This document shows positions 24,961-33,690 of a DNA stretch of 64,000 nt, piece by piece (position 1 is the first letter of the stretch; every line of letters begins with the position of its first letter). This DNA comes from Pseudodonghicola sp048268305. GTDB taxonomy: Bacteria; Pseudomonadota; Alphaproteobacteria; Rhodobacterales; Rhodobacteraceae. A program made the position numbers and the translations under genes. The stretch spans positions 1 to 64,000 of the forward strand of contig NZ_JBLWVT010000001.1 in assembly GCF_048268305.1 (NCBI RefSeq), written 5' to 3'. The notes beneath the pieces are model-generated. The model was not told where the DNA came from and searched no databases. It was given only the letters and a program-made list of their open reading frames with translations.

Positions 24961-26184
24961 ATGCCTTCAAGACAGGACGGGATGGAAATGGATCCGAACT
25001 TCAACAAAGGGGTGGTTGTCGCCGGGGCGGGGCCAGTGGGGCTTACGCTGGCGCTGAAGATCCTGCGGGCCGGGATTCCGGTCACCGTGCTGGAAAAGCG
25101 CGACACGGTGAACGAACAATCCAAGGCCTCGACCTTCCATGCCTCGACGCTCGACATTCTCGACACCCTCGGGGTGCTGGAGACCATGCGCGCGGCCGGC
25201 ACGCAGATCGACTGCGTGCAATATCGCCGGCCGTCGGGCGAGATCCTGGCGCAGCTTGATTTCAGCCTGCTGGAAGGTCTGGTGCGCCATCCGATCCGGT
25301 TGCATTACGAGCAGGTGGCGCTGACCCGGCTGATGCGCGATCTGTTCCTGGCCGAAGGTGGCCGGCTGCAGTTCGGCGCCGGGGTGACCGGTGTGACGCA
25401 GGATGTCGCCGGGGTGGTGGTCAGTGCCGCCGACGGCAGCACCCACGAGGGCTTCGCACTGTTCGGTTGCGACGGTGCCCAATCGGCGGTGCGCGAGGCG
25501 GTGAGCATCGGCTATGTCGAAAAACCCTATCCGGGGATGGTGCTGCGGCTTTATTCGCAAAAGTCCATGCGCGATTACTTCCCCGATCTGGGCGGTATCG
25601 TCTATCTGCACGAGGGCGAGGATACCTGCAGCCTGCTGGAGATGCCCGATTGCTGGCGCATCGTGGTGCGGGTGCCTGCCGGCGTGTCCGAGGGTGAGGC
25701 ACTGTCGGACGCCTGGGTGATCGACCGGCTGAAAGGGCTGCTGCCGATCGAGGAGATTCTGCCGCACCTTTCTGGTCGCGATGTCTATTCCGCCCGGCGC
25801 CGTCACGCGCTGGGGGCGAGTGCCGGCAAGGTCTATATCGCCGGTGACGCGCTGCATCTGACCAATACCAAGGGCGGCATGAACCTGAACGCCGGTCTGC
25901 ACGACGCCGTGGCCTATGCCGCCGCCGCGATCGAGGTGGCGGCGAGCGGTGATTACACCGCGCTTGACCGGGCGGCCTGGGAACGTGGCCGGGTGGCGCG
26001 CGATCTGCTGATCCCGCGCACCGATACCAATGTCGGCACCGGCAGCGCCCGGGTGGCGCGGATCGCCGGCATCGCCGCCGATCCGGTCCAGGCGGTGGAG
26101 TTTCTGGCGAAACAGGCCATGCTCGACATGCTGGCCGGCGTGCCGGCGGGTGTCGTCGGGCAGGGGGATCGGGCGAATGGCTGA
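24961..26184 (+). CDS. FAD-dependent monooxygenase (PheA/UbiH/6-hydroxynicotinate monooxygenase type)
   Basis: This 407-residue class A flavoprotein hydroxylase has the N-terminal dinucleotide motif GAGPVG at residues 22-27, the DG motif (ALFGCDGAQSAVREAV) and the FAD ribityl-binding GDALHLTNTKGGMNLNAG at about 296. The group hydroxylates or oxidatively decarboxylates aromatic and heteroaromatic rings with NAD(P)H and O2. The start at 24961 follows GAGAGG; an internal ATG at 24988 is less likely. It begins the second rightward operon, 17 bp after operator 4, and overlaps the next gene by 8 bp. It probably activates the ring of the imported compound. Confidence 0.88.
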   Translation: MPSRQDGMEMDPNFNKGVVVAGAGPVGLTLALKILRAGIPVTVLEKRDTVNEQSKASTFHASTLDILDTLGVLETMRAAGTQIDCVQYRRPSGEILAQLDFSLLEGLVRHPIRLHYEQVALTRLMRDLFLAEGGRLQFGAGVTGVTQDVAGVVVSAADGSTHEGFALFGCDGAQSAVREAVSIGYVEKPYPGMVLRLYSQKSMRDYFPDLGGIVYLHEGEDTCSLLEMPDCWRIVVRVPAGVSEGEALSDAWVIDRLKGLLPIEEILPHLSGRDVYSARRRHALGASAGKVYIAGDALHLTNTKGGMNLNAGLHDAVAYAAAAIEVAASGDYTALDRAAWERGRVARDLLIPRTDTNVGTGSARVARIAGIAADPVQAVEFLAKQAMLDMLAGVPAGVVGQGDRANG

Positions 26185-26992
26185 CGTGAACGCGAAATCC
26201 CGGCTGGGCGTTGTCGTGCCCCCGGCCAATCCGGCGGTCGAACCCGAAATGCGCCTGCTGCTGCCCCTGGAGGCGGTCTATCACACCGCCCGGCTGCCGG
26301 TCTTTCCGGACACCACGCTTTACGAACGCAACGATCTTTACATCAAGGCCTATCCCGAAACGCTGAAGGACTTCGGGTCGCTGAAGCTCGACGCGATTTC
26401 GGTGGCGATGACCGGATCGTCCTACAAGCTGTTGCCCGAGGGCGATATCGCGCTGTGCCGGGGGCTGTCGGACCAGGCCGGCGCGCCGGTCTTCACGGCG
26501 AGCCTGGCGATCCTGATCGTGCTCAAGGCGGCGGGGGTGACCCGCATCGCCATGGTGTCCCCCTATCCGCCGGAGCTGACCGAGCACGCCCGCGCCTATT
26601 GGCAGGCGGCCGGATTGGAGATCGTGCAGAAACACGCGATCTCGAACGAATTCCGCGCCTATCAGCTCACCCCGGCGGATGTGGCCGAACATGCGGCGCA
26701 GATCGACGCCGCGGCGGTCGAGGCCACGGTGATCACCGGCACCGGCGCCAATACGCTGGCGGCGCTGCCCGGGCTGAACGATGTGGCGCCATCGCCCTTC
26801 CTGACCTCGAACCTCTGTTCCGCGCTGGTGCTGACCGCGCTGTCGGGCCTGCCCCCGGCGCCGGCCTTACTGGCGGCTCTGCCGCAATGGGCCGGCAGGA
26901 TGGCGGGGCTGCTGGCCGCGATCCGCCCCTTGGTCGCGGAGTATACCGGCATCGTCACAGATCAGACCGAAGACCAACAAACGCAATCATAA
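26177..26992 (+). CDS. Asp/Glu-racemase-fold (maleate isomerase-like) protein lacking catalytic cysteines
   Basis: This 271-residue protein has the fold signature of maleate isomerases and arylmalonate decarboxylases (GVVVPPANPAVEPEMRLLL near the start). Both catalytic Cys positions are replaced: the first loop reads ISVAMTGSSY and the second VITGTGANTL, where family members have C-T-S and C-T-N. Standard Cys/Cys isomerase or single-Cys decarboxylase chemistry is therefore not expected. The only cysteines (ALCRGL, NLCSAL) are elsewhere. The ATG at 26177 overlaps the monooxygenase stop by 8 bp, so the protein is made together with it and is probably functional in the pathway. Confidence 0.75.
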   Translation: MADVNAKSRLGVVVPPANPAVEPEMRLLLPLEAVYHTARLPVFPDTTLYERNDLYIKAYPETLKDFGSLKLDAISVAMTGSSYKLLPEGDIALCRGLSDQAGAPVFTASLAILIVLKAAGVTRIAMVSPYPPELTEHARAYWQAAGLEIVQKHAISNEFRAYQLTPADVAEHAAQIDAAAVEATVITGTGANTLAALPGLNDVAPSPFLTSNLCSALVLTALSGLPPAPALLAALPQWAGRMAGLLAAIRPLVAEYTGIVTDQTEDQQTQS

Positions 26993-27029
26993 TAACAAAA
27001 CCTCATATCCAGACATGGGAGATCGAACA

Positions 27030-28061
27030 ATGAAGACGACCGCCAAACTCGCCGCCGCCGCGGCGCTGGCTCTGACCTTTCCTGCCACCTCCTTCGCACG
27101 CGATCTGACGATCGTGGGTTTCGGCGGCGGGTATCAGGACAGCGCCCGCGAGACCCTGTTCAAAGGGTTCTCGGAGGCCACCGGCATCCCGGTGACCGAT
27201 GACGTCTATAATGGCGAGATGGCCAAGGTCTATGGCATGGTCGAAACCGGCAATGTCACCTGGGACATCATCATGGTCGAGGCGCCGGAACTGGTGCGCG
27301 GCTGCGAAGACGGCATCTTCGCCCCGATCGACTATAGCGTGATCGACAAGGCCAAGTTCATCACCGGCGCCACCACCACCTGCGGCGTGGGCGGCACCGG
27401 CTGGGGGGCGGCGATGTTCTATGACAAGGCGCGCCACGAGACCGGCCCGAAGACCTTTGCCGAGTTCTGGGATCTCGAGAAATTCCCCGGCACCCGGTCG
27501 CTGCGCAGCGGCCCGAAAATGACGCTCGAGGCGGCGCTGCTGGCCGACGGGGTGCCGATGTCCGATGTCTATGATGTGCTCGCGACCGACGAGGGTGTCG
27601 CGCGGGCCTTCGCCAAGCTCGATCAGATCAAGGCCAATGTGATCTGGTGGAAGTCCGGTGCCCAGCCGCTTCAGTTCATCGGCAGCGGCGAGGCCGATTA
27701 TGCCTTCGGCTATACCGGCCGCATCATCCGCGCCCAGGGCGAAGGCAGCGATTACGCGCTGAACTGGGGCACGCTGCTGTATTCCATCGACTCCTGGGCG
27801 GTGGTCTCCGGCTCGCCGATGACGGCCGAGGCGATGAAGATGATCGACTATATCACCGATGCCGGCCCGCTGCGGGCGCAGGCGGCGGTCTGGCCGATCT
27901 CGCCTGCCAACAAGGAAGTCAACGCCGATCCCGAGCTGCAGAAGGCCAATCCGGGTATGGTGCTGAACCACGCCGACGAGGGGTTGTTCATCAACACCGA
28001 GTTCTGGATCGAGCATGGCGACGAGCTGGAAGCCAAGTTCACCGCCTGGGCCGCGCAATAA
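27030..28061 (+). CDS. Spermidine/putrescine-type (PotD-like) ABC substrate-binding protein
   Basis: This 343-residue periplasmic protein has a signal peptide at residues 1-23 (cleavage after TSFA). The mature part begins RDLTIVGFGGGYQDSARETL, typical of family 1-type/PotD-like binding proteins, followed by YNGEMAKVYGMVETGNVTWD. Family members bind polyamines and other organic cations, and also aromatic or organic acids, so the ligand is open. ATG at 27030 follows GGGAG. A hairpin separates it from the permease genes. It lies in the operon of the FAD monooxygenase and should supply the pathway substrate. Confidence 0.88.
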   Translation: MKTTAKLAAAAALALTFPATSFARDLTIVGFGGGYQDSARETLFKGFSEATGIPVTDDVYNGEMAKVYGMVETGNVTWDIIMVEAPELVRGCEDGIFAPIDYSVIDKAKFITGATTTCGVGGTGWGAAMFYDKARHETGPKTFAEFWDLEKFPGTRSLRSGPKMTLEAALLADGVPMSDVYDVLATDEGVARAFAKLDQIKANVIWWKSGAQPLQFIGSGEADYAFGYTGRIIRAQGEGSDYALNWGTLLYSIDSWAVVSGSPMTAEAMKMIDYITDAGPLRAQAAVWPISPANKEVNADPELQKANPGMVLNHADEGLFINTEFWIEHGDELEAKFTAWAAQ

Positions 28062-28086
28062 GCCTGGCCTTAGACATCAGCTGGCT

Positions 28087-28103
28087 CCGGGGATGATCCC
28101 CGG
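28087..28103 (+). terminator. Intercistronic hairpin after the binding-protein gene
   Basis: CCGGGGA-TGA-TCCCCGG is a perfect 7-bp stem with a 3-nt loop and no U-tract, 26 bp after the binding-protein stop. It probably protects the upstream message or partly attenuates the permease genes. Confidence 0.5.
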
Positions 28104-28138
28104 GGCTGGTTCCGCCTCTCAAGACGACTGCATGCCCC

Positions 28139-29317
28139 ATGTCCCACAAGTCCCGCATCTCCTGGCTTCTGGTCGCGCCGCTGCTGCTGCTGGTTCTGAT
28201 CGGCTTCATCATTCCGATCGGCTACACCATGACCAAGGCCGTCGATAACGCCGATGTCACCGGGGCGCTGCCGCGAACCGTCAGCGTGCTGGACCGATGG
28301 GACGGCGCCGGCCTGCCGTCCGAGGCCGCATTTGCGGCGCTGGTTCAGGATGTCACCGACACCTCAAGCGCCCAGGCCTTCGGCGCCATGACCCGGCGGC
28401 TGAATTTCGAACTGAACGGCGCCCGCGCGGTAATGATGAAGACCCGCCGGGAGCTGGACAGCCTGGCGCCGCCCTATGCGGAAAGCCTGCCCGCCGCGAT
28501 CCCCGAATGGGGCGATCCGCAGATGTGGCATCTGATCAAGACCAACTCCAATCCGCTTACCGCCAGCTATCTGCTGCGGGCGCTCGATCTCGAAATCACC
28601 CCCGAGGGGCATATCCAACCTGTGTCGCAGGATCGCGCCATCTTTGTCGATCTGTTCCAGCGGACCTTCTGGATTTCGGTCTGGGTGACGGTGCTTTGCG
28701 TGCTGCTGGCCTATCCGACCGCCTATTACATCTCGACCCTGTCCGACCGGGCGGCGAGCTATGCGATGCTGCTGGTGCTGGTGCCGTTCTGGACTTCGAT
28801 CCTGGTGCGCACCACGGCCTGGTTCATCCTGCTGCAGCGCGAAGGTCCGATCAATGCGGCGCTTGAGGCGCTGCAGATCACCGATGCGCCGCTGCAGCTG
28901 ATCTTCACCCGCTTCGCCGTCTATGTGGCGATGGTGCATGTGCTGCTGCCGTTCCAGATCCTGCCGCTCTACAGCGTGATGAAACGGCAGGGGCCGCAGT
29001 ACATCAAGGCCGCCGCCTCGCTCGGGGCGCCGCCCTGGCGGCAGTTCGTCTCGGTCTATCTGCCGCTGACCATGCCCGGGGTCGCCGCCGGCGCGGTAAT
29101 GGTCTTCATGCTGTCGGTCGGCTTCTATGTCACCCCGGCGCTGGTGGGCGGGCTGCAGGACCAGATGGTCAGCTATTACATCGCCTTCTACACCAACCAG
29201 TCGATCAATTTCGGCATGGTCGCCGCGCTGTCGCTGCTGCTGCTGTTCTTTACCGCAGTGCTGATCGCAGTGGCGCGGCGACTGATCCCGAACCTCGGCA
29301 ATACCATCAAGGGATGA
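28139..29317 (+). CDS. ABC transporter permease (PotB type) with large extracytoplasmic insertion
   Basis: This 392-residue inner-membrane protein has a first transmembrane helix at about residues 9-29, then about 140 mostly hydrophilic residues before the next helices (from about 180). The C-terminal half holds the usual binding-protein-dependent permease core and the EAA-like loop (KAAASLGAPPWRQFVSVYLPL). PotB-like permeases are normally about 280-300 residues, so the insert is the main difference. It is co-transcribed with PotC- and PotA-like genes. The insert probably faces the periplasm, where it could contact the binding protein. Confidence 0.88.
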   Translation: MSHKSRISWLLVAPLLLLVLIGFIIPIGYTMTKAVDNADVTGALPRTVSVLDRWDGAGLPSEAAFAALVQDVTDTSSAQAFGAMTRRLNFELNGARAVMMKTRRELDSLAPPYAESLPAAIPEWGDPQMWHLIKTNSNPLTASYLLRALDLEITPEGHIQPVSQDRAIFVDLFQRTFWISVWVTVLCVLLAYPTAYYISTLSDRAASYAMLLVLVPFWTSILVRTTAWFILLQREGPINAALEALQITDAPLQLIFTRFAVYVAMVHVLLPFQILPLYSVMKRQGPQYIKAAASLGAPPWRQFVSVYLPLTMPGVAAGAVMVFMLSVGFYVTPALVGGLQDQMVSYYIAFYTNQSINFGMVAALSLLLLFFTAVLIAVARRLIPNLGNTIKG

Positions 29318-29324
29318 TCCGGCC

Positions 29325-30122
29325 ATGACACGTCTGCTGATCGCGATCTTCGCCTGGGCGGTGCTGATCTTTCTTGTTGCGCCGCTGGTGGTGATCTTTC
29401 CGCTCTCCTTCTCGTCGGGGAACATCCTGACGCTGCCAGTGCCGGGCTATTCGCTGCAGTGGTATCAGGACTTCTTCTTCGACGGTCGCTGGCTGTCGGC
29501 GATGAAGAACAGCTTTGTCGTCGGCATCGCCACGATGATCATCGCCACCGTCCTGGGCACCGCCGCCGCCTATGGCATCAACCTGTCCGAGTTCCGCGGC
29601 AAGAAGCTGGTGCTGGCGGCCCTGTCGCTGCCGATGGTGGTGCCGCTGATCGTCACCGCCGCCTCGATGTTCCTGGCGTTTTCCCTGGTTGGGCTGGCCA
29701 ATTCGCTGACCGGGCTGGTCATCGCCCATACCATCATCGCCGCCCCCTATGTGGTGATCACCGTGCTCGCCTCGCTGCGCACCTTCGATCCCAATCTGAT
29801 GCGCGGGGCGCTGTCGCTGGGGGCGCCACCCTTGACCGCCTTCCGCGAGGTGGTGCTGCCGATCATCATGCCGGGCGTCGCCTCGGGCGCGATCTTCGCC
29901 TTCGCCACCTCGTTCGACGAACTGGTGATCGCCATCTTCATCACCGGCCCCGGCGAATTCACCCTGCCAAGGCAGATGTTCGCGGGGCTGCGCGAATTCC
30001 TCAGCCCGACCATCACCGCCGCGGCGGTGATCATGATCGTGCTGTCCTTCATCCTGCTGTTCATCAGCGAAACCATCCGGCGCCGGGGCGAACGTCTGAC
30101 CGCCGCCCGCATCAACCGATGA
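29325..30122 (+). CDS. ABC transporter permease (PotC type)
   Basis: This 265-residue permease has about six transmembrane helices and the EAA loop GALSLGAPPLTAFREVVLPI at about residues 160-180, which docks to the ATPase. The ATG at 29325 is 7 bp after the PotB-like stop. It forms the heterodimeric channel with the preceding permease. Length and motifs are normal for the family. Confidence 0.92.
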   Translation: MTRLLIAIFAWAVLIFLVAPLVVIFPLSFSSGNILTLPVPGYSLQWYQDFFFDGRWLSAMKNSFVVGIATMIIATVLGTAAAYGINLSEFRGKKLVLAALSLPMVVPLIVTAASMFLAFSLVGLANSLTGLVIAHTIIAAPYVVITVLASLRTFDPNLMRGALSLGAPPLTAFREVVLPIIMPGVASGAIFAFATSFDELVIAIFITGPGEFTLPRQMFAGLREFLSPTITAAAVIMIVLSFILLFISETIRRRGERLTAARINR

Positions 30123-30133
30123 GGAGCCCGACA

Positions 30134-31222
30134 ATGTCCACCGAACCGCTGGTCGTCTTCGAGGCCATCGACAAATTTTATGACGGCTCCACCAAGGTCG
30201 TCGACAACCTGCACCTGCAGATCGAGCGGGGCGAGTTTCTGACCCTGCTGGGCCCCTCGGGATCGGGCAAGACCACGATCCTGATGATGCTGGCGGGGTT
30301 CGAGGCGCCGTCGCGTGGCACCATCCTGTTCGACGGCAAGCCGCTGAACAACGTGCCGACCTACAAGCGCGATTTTGGCATCGTGTTCCAGAACTATGCG
30401 CTCTTCCCGCATATGACGGTGGCCGAGAACCTGGCCTTTCCGCTGCGGATGCGCGGCATCGGCAAGTCCGAGATCACCGACCGCGTGCGCCGCACGCTCG
30501 ACATGGTCAAGCTGGGGGCATTGGGCGACCGGATGCCGACGCAGCTTTCCGGCGGGCAGCAACAGCGCGTCGCGCTGGCCCGCGCGCTGGTGTTCGAACC
30601 CCGCATGGTGCTGATGGACGAACCCTTGGGCGCGCTCGACAAGCAGTTGCGCGAGCATATGCAGCTTGAGATCAAGCGCCTGCACGAGGAGCTGGGCATC
30701 GCCATGCTCTATGTCACCCATGACCAGTCCGAGGCGCTCACCATGTCGGACCGGATCGCCGTCTTCGACAAGGGGCGGATCCAGCAGATCGGCGCCCCGG
30801 AAGAAGTTTATGCCAACCCGACCTCGACCTTCGTCGCCTCCTTCATGGGCGAGAACAACCGGCTTGACGCCCGGGTGCGAGAGCTGCGCGATGGCGTGGC
30901 CCTGCTGCAGGTGGCCGAGGGCGGTCCGGTGATCCATGCGCTGCCGGTCGATGCCGGGCTGGCCGCCGGGGCCTCGGCGACGCTGATGCTGCGGCCCGAG
31001 AGCCTGCATATCGGCCGCAAGGAGGGCGCCGAGAACGCCTGTGCCGGCCGGGTGACCGATCTGGTCTATCACGGCGACCACGTCCGGCTGGGCGTGACGA
31101 TCGAGGGCATGGGCACGTTGGTCGCGCGCTATCCGGTCGACGATCGCGGCCCCGCCGTGGCCCCCGGCGACACTTTGACCGTGAGCTGGTCGGCGCGCCA
31201 CATGCGCGCCTTTGCCGGCTGA
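30134..31222 (+). CDS. ABC transporter ATP-binding protein (PotA type)
   Basis: This 362-residue ATPase has Walker A GPSGSGKTT at about residues 40-48, a Q-loop (VFQNYALFPHMTV), the signature LSGGQQQRVALARAL, Walker B VLMDEPLGALD and H-loop VTHDQ. A C-terminal TOBE domain follows (LRPESLHIG). ATG at 30134 follows GAGGAG; a longer frame from 29459 is the preceding permease read out of phase. It powers the importer of cluster B and lies 34 bp before the aldehyde dehydrogenase gene. Confidence 0.94.
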   Translation: MSTEPLVVFEAIDKFYDGSTKVVDNLHLQIERGEFLTLLGPSGSGKTTILMMLAGFEAPSRGTILFDGKPLNNVPTYKRDFGIVFQNYALFPHMTVAENLAFPLRMRGIGKSEITDRVRRTLDMVKLGALGDRMPTQLSGGQQQRVALARALVFEPRMVLMDEPLGALDKQLREHMQLEIKRLHEELGIAMLYVTHDQSEALTMSDRIAVFDKGRIQQIGAPEEVYANPTSTFVASFMGENNRLDARVRELRDGVALLQVAEGGPVIHALPVDAGLAAGASATLMLRPESLHIGRKEGAENACAGRVTDLVYHGDHVRLGVTIEGMGTLVARYPVDDRGPAVAPGDTLTVSWSARHMRAFAG

Positions 31223-31256
31223 TCCCGTCCCCTGTTCAGACGAAGGAACCCCCATC

Positions 31257-32804
31257 GTGACGACTTATCCCTTTCCCGCCGCCGCCAATCCCGCCATCGC
31301 CCGCACCCCGCAGGCCGAGGATGGGCTGGTCACCTATGGCCTCTATATCGACGGCGCCTTCGTGCCGCCGGTAGGGGGCCAATACCTCGAGTCCTCCGAC
31401 CCGGTGACCGGCGAAGCCTGGTCCCGGGTGCCCCGCGCCGGGGCCGAGGACGTGGATCGCGCCTGTCGTGCCGCCCAGGCGGCCTTTGATAATCCCGAGT
31501 GGCGGGGCCTGTCGGCCAGCGCCCGCGGCAAGCTGATGCGCAAGCTGGGCGATCTGATCACCGAGAACGCGGACTGGCTCGCCGCGGTCGAGATGAAAGA
31601 CAACGGCAAGCTGATCGCCGAGCTTGGCAATCAGATGCGCTATATGGCGAACTACTATTACTACTACGGCGGGCTGGCCGATAAGATCGAAGGCTCGACC
31701 ATCCCCACCGACAAGCCGGGGGTGTTCAACTTCACCCGCTATGAGCCGCTGGGCGTCGTCGCCTGCATCATGCCGTGGAATTCGCCGCTGCCGCTGACCT
31801 CGCTCAAGCTGGCGCCGGCACTGGCGGCGGGCAATACGGTGGTGCTGAAGCCGTCGGAATTCACCTCGGCCTCGCTGCTGGAATTCGTCAAGCTGGTGGA
31901 GCTGGCGGGCTTTCCCAAGGGGGTGGTCAACGTCGTTACCGGCTATGGCCACGAGATGGGCGAGGCGCTGGTGTCGCATCCGGTGGTGGAACGCATTGCC
32001 TTCACCGGCGGGCCGATCGCCGGGCGGATCATCAACGAACAGGCGGCCCGGTCTATGAAACGGGTGACGATGGAGCTGGGTGGCAAATCCCCCAACATCA
32101 TCTTCGAGGACGCCGATCTGGAGCAGGCGGTGAAAGGGGCGGTGACCGGCATCTTCGCCGCTTCGGGTCAGACCTGCGTGGCCGGGTCGCGGCTGCTGCT
32201 GCAGCGGTCGATCCACGATCAGTTCCTGGAAAAGCTGGTCGCCTTCCTTGAGGACATCCGCTTTGGTCATCCGAGCGATCCGGAAACCCAGATCGCGCCG
32301 ATCTCGACCGCGCCGCAGATGGCCAAGATCGAGGAATATGTCCGCATCGCCACGGACGAGGGCGCCCGGCTGGTACGCGGCGGCAAGCGGGCGGTGGTCG
32401 AGGGATATCCCAACGGGCTGTTCTATGAGCCCACCATCTTCGCCGACGTGCGCAACGACATGCGGATCGCGCAGGAAGAGGTCTTTGGCCCGGTGCTGGC
32501 GGTCATTCCCTTCGAGGATGAGGACGACGCGGTGCGCATCGCCAATGACATCGACTTTGGCCTGGCCGCCGGGATCTGGACCCAGAACCTGGCGCGCGGC
32601 ATCCGCATGACCGAAAGGGTGCGCGCCGGCACCATCTGGGTGAACAACTATCGTTCGACCAGCACCACCTCGCCCTTCGGCGGCTTCAAGATGAGCGGTA
32701 TCGGCCGCGAGGGCGGTATCGTCGGCATGTTGGAATACATGGAACTGAAAAGCGTCTGGGTGTCGACCGGAGTGGAGATTCCCAACCCGTTCATCCGGCG
32801 CTGA
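31257..32804 (+). CDS. NAD(P)-dependent aldehyde dehydrogenase
   Basis: This 515-residue ALDH-superfamily protein has catalytic C307 (ASGQTCVAGSR) and the Glu base in MELGGKSPN, with the usual coenzyme motif MPWNSPLPL. GTG at 31257 follows GAAGGAA. It is the last gene of the transporter-monooxygenase operon and is followed by a strong terminator. It is closer to betaine/5-carboxymethyl-2-hydroxymuconate semialdehyde dehydrogenases in look than to ALDH7. In the pathway it would oxidise a semialdehyde made by ring cleavage or the lyase. Confidence 0.9.
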   Translation: MTTYPFPAAANPAIARTPQAEDGLVTYGLYIDGAFVPPVGGQYLESSDPVTGEAWSRVPRAGAEDVDRACRAAQAAFDNPEWRGLSASARGKLMRKLGDLITENADWLAAVEMKDNGKLIAELGNQMRYMANYYYYYGGLADKIEGSTIPTDKPGVFNFTRYEPLGVVACIMPWNSPLPLTSLKLAPALAAGNTVVLKPSEFTSASLLEFVKLVELAGFPKGVVNVVTGYGHEMGEALVSHPVVERIAFTGGPIAGRIINEQAARSMKRVTMELGGKSPNIIFEDADLEQAVKGAVTGIFAASGQTCVAGSRLLLQRSIHDQFLEKLVAFLEDIRFGHPSDPETQIAPISTAPQMAKIEEYVRIATDEGARLVRGGKRAVVEGYPNGLFYEPTIFADVRNDMRIAQEEVFGPVLAVIPFEDEDDAVRIANDIDFGLAAGIWTQNLARGIRMTERVRAGTIWVNNYRSTSTTSPFGGFKMSGIGREGGIVGMLEYMELKSVWVSTGVEIPNPFIRR

Positions 32805-32811
32805 GATCGCG

Positions 32812-32840
32812 GCGGCCCGTCTTGGCGCGGGCCGCTTTTT
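32812..32840 (+). terminator. Rho-independent terminator of cluster B
   Basis: GCGGCCCG and CGGGCCGC form an 8-bp GC stem with an 8-nt loop, followed by TTTTT. It lies 7 bp after the aldehyde dehydrogenase stop and ends the long operon. Confidence 0.85.
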
Positions 32841-33021
32841 CGCAAATCGGGCGGCGATCCCCGCCCGGTTGCACAGCTTTCCCCCGGGGACTGTTGCCAG
32901 GGGATGGAGTTGGGTGGAAAAGGAGGCTGTGATAGGATCAACCGCGCGCCGATGGTTCTGAGGGTGGGCAAGCGCCCCTTTCCAGGCCGAGAGCTGCGAT
33001 CTGCTGCTGGAGACAACCCGA

Positions 33022-33543
33022 ATGCCGGAAAACGAAGTCTATGAAATCAGGGTGAAATCCGTCGTTGTCGACGAGAACCCCGATGGCGGCGGTAGGGTGA
33101 GTGTCACCTATCAGGGGCGAGCCGAGGAAAAGACCGCGACGCAAACCTATGCTTCGGACGGGTTCCAGGATCTGTTCGAGTGCTGCCAGAAGATCGCCGA
33201 AGACATCACCATGAGCGAATTTCGTCCCAACACCGGGGTGAATTTCCATTTCAACCTGGTGAACGAGGAAGGCATCTCGGTCTGGCATACGGCGCCGTCG
33301 AACTTTCTGAAGATGCCGCTGCAGATGAACATGGACTGGAGCTGTGAACACCTGCGCAGCAGCTTCAAGTCCTATACCACCCTGGGGATGATCGAGCTGC
33401 CCGAGGAATTTCACCTGCTCAACGGCAAGCTGCCGACGCAGAAGCTGGTCGAACTGCTGATCAATTCGATGGTCTCGGGGGTGGAGTTCATCGGCATGAT
33501 GTTCCTTCAGCGCGAACAGATGGGCACCAGTCACCACGGCTGA
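33022..33543 (+). CDS. Protein of unknown function
   Basis: This 173-residue soluble protein has no signal peptide or membrane segment. I do not recognise the family. It is acidic and aromatic-rich with segments such as DGFQDLFECCQKIAEDITMS and NTGVNFHFNLVNEEGISVWH. Codon composition matches its neighbours and the frame is uninterrupted, so it is probably a real gene. It stands alone after the terminator of cluster B, and its own promoter must lie in 32841-33021. ATG at 33022 has no clear Shine-Dalgarno (CTGGAGAC lies 10 nt upstream). Confidence 0.65.
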   Translation: MPENEVYEIRVKSVVVDENPDGGGRVSVTYQGRAEEKTATQTYASDGFQDLFECCQKIAEDITMSEFRPNTGVNFHFNLVNEEGISVWHTAPSNFLKMPLQMNMDWSCEHLRSSFKSYTTLGMIELPEEFHLLNGKLPTQKLVELLINSMVSGVEFIGMMFLQREQMGTSHHG

Positions 33544-33690
33544 GGCGCGCGTCGTGCTGCGCTGCTGAAAGAGTGGAAATATAAGGATTTTCAAGGGATT
33601 AACTTGAATTTTCTGTGGGTCTGAAGTTGCGTTTCATCGTTAAATGTCTTATTGATAATACCATAAGTCATCTTAGCCGCTGGAACTGTC

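Noticed and set aside
29459..31222. A 587-codon frame joining permease DNA to the ABC ATPase
   Set aside because: The upstream part is the PotC-type permease in the wrong frame. The ATPase has its own ATG at 30134 after GAGGAG.
33646..33669. Weak inverted repeat CTTAT...ATAAG before the aminotransferase gene as a UTRA-regulator operator
   Set aside because: The arms are only 5 bp with an 10-bp AT-rich spacer and there is no second copy, so it cannot be separated from chance.
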